A stretch of DNA of 10,266 nucleotides from Nanobdellota archaeon. Its GTDB lineage: Archaea; Nanobdellota; Nanobdellia; Pacearchaeales; GW2011-AR1. Shown here piece after piece: positions 1-5,108 of the stretch. The translations under genes and the position numbers were made by a program. The notes under the pieces were generated by a model, which ran no database searches, was not told the DNA's origin, and worked only from the letters and a program-made list of their open reading frames with translations. Where the stretch lies: contig JAHIEM010000084.1 of the NCBI GenBank assembly GCA_018901625.1, forward strand, positions 1-10,266. The letters are read 5' to 3'. Position 1 is the stretch's first letter. Every line of letters starts with the position of its first letter.

Positions 1-11
1 CCTCTGGAGGT
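1..11. repeat. 10-bp direct copy of the tRNA-Thr 3' end
   Basis: Positions 1-10 (CCTCTGGAGG) are identical to positions 103-112, which form the 3' acceptor and T-stem end of the tRNA-Thr gene. The two copies bracket the three-hairpin cluster at 12-79. The match may extend left beyond the window. It could be the end of a second tRNA copy, an attachment-site-like duplication, or chance, since the word is itself nearly self-complementary (CCTC/GAGG). Only the 10-bp identity is seen; the rest is inference. Confidence 0.45.
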
Positions 12-79
12 TCAGAAAATTGAGAATTTTCTGACTCATTAAATTCTGCGAATTTAAGAGATTCAAACCTATTTGAATC
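12..79. repeat. Hairpin cluster A: three tandem inverted repeats
   Basis: There are three perfect short inverted repeats in a row. The first is TCAGAAAATT (12-21) / AATTTTCTGA (25-34), 10 bp with a 3-nt loop. The second is TTAAATTC (39-46) / GAATTTAA (50-57), 8 bp with a 3-nt loop. The third is GATTCAAA (60-67) / TTTGAATC (72-79), 8 bp with a 4-nt loop. They lie just downstream of tRNA-Thr on its own strand, so they could be part of its 3' trailer or end region. No T-run follows them in the usual way. The same arm words recur at 1303-1352 and 5109-5180, which points to a repeat family rather than a one-off terminator. Confidence 0.85.
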
Positions 80-100
80 CCTCAATACAATAAAGTTAAG

Positions 101-184
101 AGCCTCTGGAGGGATTCAAACCCCCGACCCATAGTTGTTTTGCCCTGATACAAAACTATTGCTCTATCCCTGAGCTACAGAGGC
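101..184 (-). tRNA. tRNA-Thr(UGU), with 12-nt intron
   Basis: On the minus strand the cloverleaf is complete. The acceptor GCCTCTG (184-178) pairs with CAGAGGC (108-102), and the discriminator is U at 101. The D-stem is GCTC/GAGC with a 7-nt loop carrying G18G19. The anticodon stem is ATAGT/ACTAT and the T-stem is GGGGG/CCCTC with one G-U pair. After removing 12 nt at 137-148 the anticodon loop is TTTGTAA, giving anticodon UGU (152-150) and a 72-nt mature tRNA. U73 fits archaeal threonine identity. No CCA is encoded. One oddity: the T-loop reads TTTGAAT, so position 56 is U instead of the near-universal C, making the G19-56 contact a G-U pair. The gene lies 46 nt downstream of rps3ae on the same strand but has its own box A. 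Confidence 0.93.
137..148 (-). other. 12-nt tRNA-Thr intron at the canonical position 37/38
   Basis: The intron interrupts the anticodon loop after A37. It folds into the archaeal splice motif: central helix TTTG/CAAA (4 bp), one 3-nt bulge TA^T and the other AC^A, each cut after its second base. Only CAGGG remains as the loop, so there is no real inner helix. Canonical archaeal introns are usually longer, so this is near the lower size limit. Splicing gives a standard 7-nt loop, which supports the borders. Confidence 0.88.
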
Positions 185-203
185 ATGATTAAGACAAAGT
201 TTT

Positions 204-214
204 GTGGTTTTTAA
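204..214 (-). promoter_or_regulatory. Box A (TATA) for tRNA-Thr
   Basis: Read on the minus strand, CTTAAAAACC is centred about 27 nt before the tRNA 5' end at 184. That is the usual archaeal TATA-to-start distance, so transcription would begin at or next to the mature 5' end. The call rests on composition and spacing only. Confidence 0.55.
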
Positions 215-230
215 GTATTATTGTTTAGAA

Positions 231-932
231 TTATTCAGCTTTTTTTTCTTCCAGCTCTTCAGCCTGTGTTTTTTCTTCCAGCTCTTCAACCTTTTCACCT
301 TTTTTCTTTTCTAATTCTTCTTCAATCTCTTCAATCTGCGATTTTTCTTCAATCTCTTCTGGCTTGGCTTTCTTGATTCTTATTTTTTCTATTGATACTC
401 CTTCCTTGATTTTCTCAATTTTTGACATTCTTATCTCGCATAGCGCAAGAGGGTAAACTTTCTTTAACTTGCCTGATAAGTTTTTCTGAATCTTGTTGCT
501 TGCTATGTCCTGGAAGATATCTTCACTAGTTGATTCTTTTGCATAGTCTTCCAAATACTTCTTTGCTGCATCTCTTAATGCTTTTCTGACTGCTCTTGTG
601 ACTTTTTTTCTTGTGATTAAGAAAGGTTTTATTCTCATAACTGAGTCTAGGCAATCTAGTGAGAGAGAGTCTTCAACATAGCTGATATTGTTTCGCATCA
701 TTCTTCTTATGAAGAATCCCAGAAGATTTAATTCAGAAACTTCCCCCTCTGCTTTTTCATCTTTGACTTTAATTTTAACTATTGCTTCGAGAGATTTTCC
801 TCTAAGAATTCTTGTTAAGTCGAGTTTTACTGTTCTATTGTCCAGTTCTTCTATTGAGTATGCAATCAGCTTTATCTTCATTCTTAGAAGAGGTATTTCA
901 ACATCAAACCATTTTTTCTTATCCTGCGCCAT
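231..932 (-). CDS. rps3ae: 30S ribosomal protein eS1 (S3Ae)
   Basis: This 233-residue basic protein is the archaeal/eukaryotic small-subunit protein eS1 (S3Ae). It begins MAQDKKKWFDVEIP, matching the family's KKWF(E/D)VEAP opening, and keeps the family's RTRG/LR-rich core, for example LDLTRILRGKSLEA near residues 38-51 and the RKKVTRAVRKALRDAA segment near 108-123. Family members in archaea are commonly about 195-225 residues. The excess is a charged tail, residues about 192-233, made almost only of E and K and built from 9-residue repeats (EEIEEKSQI, EELEEKTQA, EELEEKKAE). The DNA encoding it shows the same 27-nt periodicity at 248-288 and 320-359. The tail is probably a solvent-exposed helix with no part in ribosome core contacts (inference). 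The gene follows rpl44e by 14 nt, so the two are almost certainly co-transcribed. I see no strong Shine-Dalgarno sequence before the ATG. Confidence 0.95.
   Translation of the reverse strand: MAQDKKKWFDVEIPLLRMKIKLIAYSIEELDNRTVKLDLTRILRGKSLEAIVKIKVKDEKAEGEVSELNLLGFFIRRMMRNNISYVEDSLSLDCLDSVMRIKPFLITRKKVTRAVRKALRDAAKKYLEDYAKESTSEDIFQDIASNKIQKNLSGKLKKVYPLALCEIRMSKIEKIKEGVSIEKIRIKKAKPEEIEEKSQIEEIEEELEKKKGEKVEELEEKTQAEELEEKKAE
243..359 (-). repeat. 27-nt tandem repeats encoding the S3Ae acidic tail
   Basis: CTTCCAGCTCTTCA occurs at 248-261 and again at 275-288. CTTCAATCTCTTC occurs at 320-332 and again at 347-359. Each pair is offset by exactly 27 nt, or nine codons, matching the EE(L/I)EEK nonapeptides. 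The pattern suggests growth of the tail by in-frame slippage, so its length may vary between relatives. Confidence 0.75.
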
Positions 933-946
933 GTTTTCTTTTTGCC

Positions 947-1273
947 TTATTTGGCTTGTTTTTCCTCCAGTTGTATTTTAGAGACGCGCCTGCCTTTGCT
1001 TGCTGGTTTTGATTTTTTGCATACCTGACAGGTATACAATACAACCAGTCTTTTTGTTGCCTTGGTTTTTCTTTTCCATTTTGAGATTGCAGGTTTGCTT
1101 CCCCATCTTCCTTTGTTTCCAAATCCACGGGCTTTTCCTCTTAATCTTGCTCTTGATAGCGAACCCCATGCTAGCGGACCTCTCTTCATGCCTGTGCTTA
1201 GGACTTCTATTTTCTGCTCTGTGTGCTTCTTGCATTTTGGGCAGTATCTTTTTGTTTTTTTCGGCAGCTTCAT
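947..1273 (-). CDS. rpl44e: 50S ribosomal protein L44e (eL42)
   Basis: This 108-residue protein of the large subunit begins MKLPKKTKRYCPKCKKHTEQ, the hallmark opening of L44e. It has a split zinc finger with C11 and C14 at the N-terminus and C82 and C85 (CQVCKK) near the C-terminus. Between them is the glycine- and arginine-rich stretch RGKARGFGNKGRWGSKP (about residues 45-61) that contacts rRNA near the E site in known structures of the family. The frame opens further upstream, at an ATG ending at 1288 and another at 1336. I place the start at 1273 because the family begins MK(I/L)PK and because the TATA box at 1291-1302 would start transcription at about this codon, giving a leaderless mRNA. 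In many archaea L44e is followed by S27e and aIF2-alpha; here S3Ae follows instead. Confidence 0.96.
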   Translation of the reverse strand: MKLPKKTKRYCPKCKKHTEQKIEVLSTGMKRGPLAWGSLSRARLRGKARGFGNKGRWGSKPAISKWKRKTKATKRLVVLYTCQVCKKSKPASKGRRVSKIQLEEKQAK

Positions 1274-1290
1274 ATTAAAACAACCCATGG

Positions 1291-1302
1291 TTTTTTTATA
1301 TG
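1291..1302 (-). promoter_or_regulatory. TATA box of the rpl44e-rps3ae operon
   Basis: The minus strand reads CATATAAAAAAA, centred about 25 nt before the rpl44e ATG at 1273. This predicts a leaderless transcript. Hairpin B1 (1303-1326) abuts it on the upstream side, where the BRE would lie, so whatever binds or folds there could affect promoter access. Confidence 0.65.
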
Positions 1303-1400
1303 TCAGAAATCTTTTCTGATTTCTGAGCACTGTCAAAATCTTTCGATTTTGAAGTTTTCCCGAGCTTCCGCGCAGACAGAGAAAACCTAGGTTCTCTCTG
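1303..1400. repeat. Hairpin cluster B: three inverted repeats between divergent genes
   Basis: B1 is TCAGAAATC (1303-1311) / GATTTCTGA (1318-1326), 9 bp with a 6-nt loop. B2 is TCAAAATC (1333-1340) / GATTTTGA (1345-1352), 8 bp with a 4-nt loop. B3 spans 1377-1400: CAGAGA and AACC pair with GGTT and TCTCTG around a TA centre, with one A/C mismatch. Both predicted promoters here fire away from the cluster, so these sequences are probably not in either mRNA. That argues for a DNA-level element or a dispersed repeat. The arms share words with clusters A and C. The rest of the 1274-1504 gap holds only the two promoters. Confidence 0.85.
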
Positions 1401-1462
1401 ACTCTTTCCTATTATTGGAGCAGTCAAGCTCGTTTGGGTATCTATTCTTTTGAGTAGGAGGG

Positions 1463-1473
1463 TTTTTAAATAT
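1463..1473 (+). promoter_or_regulatory. TATA box for the small HTH-like gene
   Basis: TTTTTAAATAT is centred about 26 nt before position 1494. A start there would give a leader of about 10 nt before the ATG at 1505 and would lie downstream of the alternative TTG at 1487. This box is the main reason for choosing the ATG start. Confidence 0.5.
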
Positions 1474-1504
1474 TCCTGTATTATGGTTGCTCAGTGAATT
1501 GCAG

Positions 1505-1768
1505 ATGAGAATAAAATTTCCTAAGGGAAAGCAGAGAGAATTTTTGAGGCGAGTTATAGAGAGAACTAACTCGCCCAGTTTGCGGGCTCTGAAGCAGTTT
1601 GGCATAGAAACAGGATATCAGACGCTGAAAAGTTATTATCATGAGACTAGAACTCTTCCTGAATTTCTTTTTCTTGATTTGTGCAGGCTTGCTGGGATTG
1701 ATAAAAATAGGCTGAAGGTTAGGATGATTGATGAGAACTGGGGGCAGGTTAAAGGTGGGAAGAGATAA
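1505..1768 (+). CDS. Small helix-turn-helix-like protein with C-terminal NWGQVKGGKR motif
   Basis: This encodes 87 residues from MRIKFPKGKQREFL. The frame also permits a TTG start at 1487, adding six residues, but the promoter favours the ATG. The protein is basic and predicted all-helical. Residues about 22-55 (SPSLRALKQFGIETGYQTLKSYY) read like a helix-turn-helix, with a recognition helix at TGYQTLKSYYHE. A second helical part (FLFLDLCRLAGIDKNRLKV) is followed by the conserved-looking end ENWGQVKGGKR. From memory, short proteins with this ending recur in DPANN and other archaea, sometimes fused or next to homing endonuclease genes; I cannot verify that here. Its role is unknown: a DNA-binding regulator is the simplest guess. 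It converges on the restriction-modification gene with a 42-nt gap, so it is not arranged like a controller (C) protein in one operon with it. Confidence 0.75.
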   Translation: MRIKFPKGKQREFLRRVIERTNSPSLRALKQFGIETGYQTLKSYYHETRTLPEFLFLDLCRLAGIDKNRLKVRMIDENWGQVKGGKR

Positions 1769-1770
1769 TC

Positions 1771-1785
1771 ATAAGGCTTATTTTT
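1771..1785 (+). terminator. Possible terminator of the HTH-like gene
   Basis: ATAAGGCTTAT is followed directly by more T residues (a run of five Ts at 1781-1785) just after the stop codon. The arms are only four to five bases, so the T-run, which alone can end archaeal transcription, is the stronger signal. It lies in the short gap between two convergent genes. Confidence 0.4.
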
Positions 1786-1810
1786 CCAGCGAGAGTTTGA
1801 TTGTAAGGAT

Positions 1811-4771
1811 TTAATACTGGCTTAAAATAAGCTCTTTTTGGTTTTTATCTACCCCTGGGAATTTATCCAATATAAACACAAGTTCTTCTTTGGTGATTCC
1901 ATAAAGTTTTGCAACGATAGTATCGAGCTGCGCTTTTGCTAGTGCTCTTTCATTTTCTTTTATTAATGGATACTCTATTCCAATTTCTTTTTTTAATTCT
2001 TGGAATTCATCTGTTACAGAAACTAATTGAGCTACCTTGCGGATAATCGCCTCAAATTCTTTTCCTGAAGATAATCTTGGAACTGGAGTTTCAAGAAAAT
2101 AGAACATATTTACATTAGCACTGACTTTTTGGCGAATAAAATAGTCTACCACAAAACTATTTAGCACCCCACAAAGAAAACATAACTCTTTAATGTTAGG
2201 CATTCTCACTATGGCAATGGAATTTCCACAAACATATCCTGGAGGAATTATTGTTGAGATAAATGTGCGGTAGTTGGTTGAACTTGCTATTAGTCTATAT
2301 GCCATCCAATATCCAGTATGATATAAATTCTCTTCTTTGAGATTGTCTTTAATGTCTTTCTCAAAAATCTTATATCTCGGTGTTGGAGCTTCTTTCCATT
2401 GATGAGTGAACTGCTCTATGTTTTTTCCTTCCAGCATTGGAATTCCTGTAAGCTTGCCTGTCTGGAAAAGATGGCTGTCATTAGTCATATGAAATCCACT
2501 TTGCATTTTTACATTCCATGCGTTATTAATTTTCTCTCCAAGAGACGGGAATTTTAATAGTCTTTGGACGATTTCATAATCCTTCTTGCTCTTTATTTCT
2601 AACACTCCCCAGGAGGCAGGTGAGGATTTCTTAATAAAATCAATATTCATTATTGTTGGATTCTCTATTGCTTTTTTCAGCTCTTCAGCAGAATGGAGGA
2701 AAAATGCGCAGGGAAAAGATTTAGTCTTTTCTCCTTTTTCATATACTAATAAGACGAATTTGTAGCTTGCATGCACATCTGGAAAAATTGCATGACTTTT
2801 ATTTTCAAAGGAGTACATTGCCTTAATGGCGCAGTTATCAAATAACATTGTTCTTAAGCCTTTTGCGCCCAAATCAGTATAAATCCCGCTTGGAATAACA
2901 AATCCGACTATTCCCTCATTTTTGACAAGCATATGGGCTCTTTCTGTAAATATCTTGTATAGGTCTAAATCACCTGAAACCATTTTCCCATTAACATTAC
3001 AGCTTTGCCATTTGTAATTCTTCCTGAAGATTGTAGAATATAATTCATAATTTGCTTGTTTTTCTATCCAAAGTTTTTTTATTAATGGGCGGGTTTTTAG
3101 TATCTCTTCCATTCTTTTTTTTGCTTCTTGGGTTGAAAGACTTTTGAATCCTGGCTCAAATTGTTCAAAGAACTCCTGAGAATCTGGTTTCCATTTTTCC
3201 CAGGGGGGATTGCCTAAGACGACATCAAAACCACCAGATTCCGCAACAAGGGGAAATTCTCTTTCTATGTTAAATGCTTTGGGGTCATCTCCGTCCCATA
3301 CTAAAGAATTTTTCTCAATTATATTTAACCTTGGCAGCTGCTTAGGGGTATCTAATGCTCTTAGGAAAAGATTTAACCGAGTTAGCCTAACTGCTCTTGG
3401 GTCTAAATCAATTCCATAAATGCAGTTTTCTAAAACCCTGCTTAAAAAATTAGAAATTCCTGTTTCACTGTTGAAATCCAGCTGAGATTGCAGCAACTCT
3501 TTCTCTTTTCCTTCTTTTTCGCGCTGCATGAACCATGCCTTAAACTCCTCAAAAGCTCTTACTAAAAATGTTCCTGAACCGCATGCAGGGTCAAGAACTC
3601 TTATCTTAAGGGCGTCTTTTGAAACCTTGCATTTTTTAAGCAATTCACCCAATGTTGATTTTACTAAATAATTGACCAAAAATTCCGGAGTATAATATAT
3701 TCCGCTTTGTTTTCTTTTATACATCTCCTCTTCCAAACCCTTCTTTTTTGAAGAAACCTTATAAGAAAGGTAATTTTCGTAAGCATGGCCGAGGATATCG
3801 GTATTCATTGCATCAAACCTATATCTAAGTTTTGTTTTTGGATGAACATAAAACGATTCTAGGACCTGGATAAAATCTTCATTTTTTATTGATAATCTAT
3901 CTATTCTGTCCTGATCAAAAATTGTGCTGTCATACTTGTCATGCATCTTTAAGAAAAAGGGGCAAAGAAAATCTTTATAGAATTGTACTCTGTTATCTCC
4001 ATTTTTCCAGCGCTCCAATACATCAACCATTTTTCTTTCTTGATCTCCGCCATTATCTTCTAACATTCTGCAGAATATTATTCTATCCAGAATCGTTTGT
4101 ACACACGCATCAATTGCCTCTTCCATGTTCTGGCCAGTATCAAATTTAGGGAGGTTTTGCTCTTTTATTGCTATTCCTAATTTCTTTCTGGTAATTAGAA
4201 GCTGCTCTGTAAGCAGATCTTCTATGTCAGCGCTTTCTTTCCATTTCTTGTGTTTTTTCGCATATTCGTCTAAATCGAAGCCGCCATTTTCGCGGGAAAA
4301 TAAAAGCAGCCAGTTAATTGATTCTGGATTTGTTAAGCAATCGTTCAAATCAAATTCGAATAATTCTGCATGTATTGGCTCATCGAAGTAATCTGAATTG
4401 AACACTCTCCATTTGATAAAATTAGTTAAAACAACCCACCTAGTGCCGCTGTTCTTTCCATAGCCTATTGCTTGTGAAATATGTTCTGGATTTTGAAGAG
4501 CGTCTGAAAATCTTTTTACTTCAAAGTAGAAAGAAGGCCTGATGTCTCCCTCTTTCTTAAAAGAATAATCTACGCGAGTTGTTTTAACTGCGCTTTTAAT
4601 CTTCTTTTGGGGGGTTACTTCTGCACTAAGCCAGTCCCATCCTAACTTTTTAAACAGTTCGCTAATAAACTCTTCTGCTTTTTTTTCTGATTCCTCATCT
4701 TTGTTTGGCAAGGAGTTGTATCTTTTAAGCAACGAAGCAATTTCTTTTTTTATTTCATCCTCATTTATCAT
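1811..4771 (-). CDS. Type IIG-like restriction-modification enzyme (nuclease + N6-adenine methyltransferase)
   Basis: This 986-residue single-chain enzyme is predicted to both cut and methylate DNA. The N-terminal part resembles HsdR-type nuclease domains, with a PD-(D/E)xK signature: D68 in RVDYSF, then E84 and K86 in YFEVKR. The middle is a gamma-class adenine methyltransferase. It has motif X (YYTPE, 359-363), motif I binding S-adenosylmethionine (VLDPACGSGTF, 392-402) and catalytic motif IV (NPPW, 521-524). The remaining 300-400 residues, including MLEGKNIEQF near 779, have the look of a target-recognition domain, and the end (LYGITKEEL..IL..FP) matches Eco57I-type type IIG enzymes. All key residues seem intact. 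I start at MINEDEIKKE because a TATA box about 29 nt upstream predicts a leaderless mRNA; a longer frame opens at 4834 but would start before the promoter. No separate specificity or methylase gene is present. Likely acquired by transfer. Target sequence unknown. Confidence 0.9.
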   Translation of the reverse strand: MINEDEIKKEIASLLKRYNSLPNKDEESEKKAEEFISELFKKLGWDWLSAEVTPQKKIKSAVKTTRVDYSFKKEGDIRPSFYFEVKRFSDALQNPEHISQAIGYGKNSGTRWVVLTNFIKWRVFNSDYFDEPIHAELFEFDLNDCLTNPESINWLLLFSRENGGFDLDEYAKKHKKWKESADIEDLLTEQLLITRKKLGIAIKEQNLPKFDTGQNMEEAIDACVQTILDRIIFCRMLEDNGGDQERKMVDVLERWKNGDNRVQFYKDFLCPFFLKMHDKYDSTIFDQDRIDRLSIKNEDFIQVLESFYVHPKTKLRYRFDAMNTDILGHAYENYLSYKVSSKKKGLEEEMYKRKQSGIYYTPEFLVNYLVKSTLGELLKKCKVSKDALKIRVLDPACGSGTFLVRAFEEFKAWFMQREKEGKEKELLQSQLDFNSETGISNFLSRVLENCIYGIDLDPRAVRLTRLNLFLRALDTPKQLPRLNIIEKNSLVWDGDDPKAFNIEREFPLVAESGGFDVVLGNPPWEKWKPDSQEFFEQFEPGFKSLSTQEAKKRMEEILKTRPLIKKLWIEKQANYELYSTIFRKNYKWQSCNVNGKMVSGDLDLYKIFTERAHMLVKNEGIVGFVIPSGIYTDLGAKGLRTMLFDNCAIKAMYSFENKSHAIFPDVHASYKFVLLVYEKGEKTKSFPCAFFLHSAEELKKAIENPTIMNIDFIKKSSPASWGVLEIKSKKDYEIVQRLLKFPSLGEKINNAWNVKMQSGFHMTNDSHLFQTGKLTGIPMLEGKNIEQFTHQWKEAPTPRYKIFEKDIKDNLKEENLYHTGYWMAYRLIASSTNYRTFISTIIPPGYVCGNSIAIVRMPNIKELCFLCGVLNSFVVDYFIRQKVSANVNMFYFLETPVPRLSSGKEFEAIIRKVAQLVSVTDEFQELKKEIGIEYPLIKENERALAKAQLDTIVAKLYGITKEELVFILDKFPGVDKNQKELILSQY

Positions 4772-4793
4772 TTGTTTGTAATCATTATCTGAT

Positions 4794-4806
4794 TTAAATA
4801 TATATC
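4794..4806 (-). promoter_or_regulatory. TATA box of the restriction-modification gene
   Basis: The minus strand reads TATATATTTAAA, centred about 29 nt before the ATG at 4771. The implied start is within a few bases of that codon. This decides against the upstream ATG at 4834. Confidence 0.6.
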
Positions 4807-4842
4807 TATACTTGCAGTTCCGCAAACGTTGCAAGAGATAAA

Positions 4843-4850
4843 TTTATAAT
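4843..4850 (+). promoter_or_regulatory. Box A (TATA) for tRNA-Val
   Basis: TTTATAAT lies about 29 nt before the tRNA 5' end at 4876. It is arranged back-to-back with the promoter of the restriction-modification gene, the two boxes being some 40 nt apart. Confidence 0.6.
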
Positions 4851-4875
4851 GCTTCTAGTTTCCCTATTTAGGAAT

Positions 4876-4970
4876 GGACCCGTGGTCTAGTGGTTAGCTT
4901 ACAAAATAAGCCCACAGATGACGCATCGTTGACGTCGATGAGATCCGCAGTTCAATTCTGCGCGGGTCCA
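4876..4970 (+). tRNA. tRNA-Val(GAC), with 22-nt D-loop intron
   Basis: The acceptor is GGACCCG (4876-4882) / CGGGTCC (4963-4969) with discriminator A73 (4970). The anticodon stem is CATCG/CGATG around the loop TTGACGT, giving anticodon GAC (4931-4933). The T-stem is CGCAG/CTGCG with a normal TTCAATT loop. A cloverleaf only forms if 22 nt at 4896-4917 are removed. Then the D-arm reads GTCTAGTGGTTATGAC, with A14, G15, G18, G19 and A21 in place, the typical form of archaeal tRNA-Val, and the mature tRNA is 73 nt. The anticodon loop has no canonical intron. No CCA is encoded. It stands alone between the restriction-modification gene and the surface operon. A T-rich tract starting at 4971 probably ends it. 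Confidence 0.93.
4896..4917 (+). other. Noncanonical tRNA-Val intron in the D-loop with a full BHB motif
   Basis: The intron starts A-GCTTA and ends CCAC-AG. The central helix is exon GTGG (4890-4893) with intron CCAC (4912-4915). The bulges are TT^A (4894-4896) and AG^A (4916-4918), each 3 nt and cut after the second base. The inner helix is GCTTA/TAAGC (4897-4901 with 4907-4911) closed by loop CAAAA. Every base of the intron is accounted for. Cutting falls between tRNA positions 20a and 21. Shifting the borders by one base gives the same mature RNA but destroys the central helix, so this placement is preferred. Confidence 0.9.
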
Positions 4971-5003
4971 TTTTCTTTATTGTTTGAGTTATGTTCTATT
5001 TTT
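4971..5003 (+). terminator. T-rich tract after tRNA-Val
   Basis: TTTTCTTTATTGTTT starts right after the discriminator base, and a second run (ATTTTTCTT) lies near 4998-5006. Runs of T suffice to stop archaeal RNA polymerase. There is no clear stem directly before the first run other than the tRNA itself. Confidence 0.5.
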
Positions 5004-5019
5004 CTTACTTACTAACTTA

Positions 5020-5040
5020 CTTATTAAGTTATTTAATAAG
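5020..5040. repeat. Inverted repeat just upstream of the surface-operon TATA box
   Basis: CTTATTAA (5020-5027) and TTAATAAG (5033-5040) are perfect 8-bp arms around GTTAT. The right arm ends one base before the TATA box, covering the expected BRE position. It could be an operator for the neighbouring ribbon-helix-helix-like protein, or one more member of the local hairpins. Only the palindrome itself is seen. Confidence 0.6.
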
Positions 5041-5041
5041 A

Positions 5042-5049
5042 TTTATAAA
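5042..5049 (+). promoter_or_regulatory. TATA box of the surface-protein operon
   Basis: TTTATAAA is a strong archaeal TATA match. A start about 26 nt downstream, near 5072, would give a leader of about 110 nt before the first ATG at 5181. That is long compared with the leaderless arrangement of the other genes here. Confidence 0.6.
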
Positions 5050-5055
5050 CTCCTT

Positions 5056-5089
5056 TTTCTTTTGGGAAAAGAAACAAAACCATTTGTTT
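5056..5089 (+). repeat. Two overlapping inverted repeats at the predicted transcript start
   Basis: TTTCTTTT (5056-5063) and AAAAGAAA (5067-5074) pair perfectly around GGG. AAACAAA (5072-5078) and TTTGTTT (5083-5089) pair perfectly around ACCA. The two share bases 5072-5074, so they compete in part. They are low-complexity A/T-rich arms and weaker evidence than cluster C. Confidence 0.55.
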
Positions 5090-5108
5090 TAAAAAGAGGC
5101 TAACGAGA

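Noticed and set aside
1268..1288. MGCFN start for L44e (ATG ending at 1288)
   Set aside because: The family begins at MK(I/L)PKK, and the TATA box would place the transcript start at or after 1288, close to 1273.
688..1319. Open frames on the plus strand opposite rps3ae and rpl44e
   Set aside because: They translate into hydrophobic, Phe/Leu/Ser-rich chains typical of the antisense of Lys/Glu-rich genes, overlap two certain ribosomal genes and match no family I know.
1487..1504. TTG start for the small HTH-like protein
   Set aside because: It lies only about 19 nt from the centre of the TATA box, so it would fall before the expected transcription start. ATG at 1505 lies after it.
3210..4391. 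Plus-strand open frames inside the restriction-modification gene
   Set aside because: All are short (under 90 codons), antisense to a long frame with intact catalytic motifs and lack promoters or sensible protein composition.
1505..4771. HTH-like gene as controller (C) protein of the restriction enzyme
   Set aside because: C proteins sit upstream of and co-directional or divergent with their R-M genes. Here the genes converge, and no C-box-like repeats precede the R-M promoter.
4772..4834. Upstream ATG at 4834 as start of the restriction-modification gene
   Set aside because: The extra 21 residues overlap the TATA box at 4794-4806, and the start at 4771 matches both the promoter spacing and the usual acidic-helix opening of such enzymes.
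4897..4911. GCTTA/TAAGC around CAAAA as the anticodon arm of the tRNA
   Set aside because: Its loop has 5 nt, not 7, and using it leaves no anticodon or proper D-arm. CATCG/CGATG with a 7-nt loop and GAC anticodon fits fully once the intron is removed.
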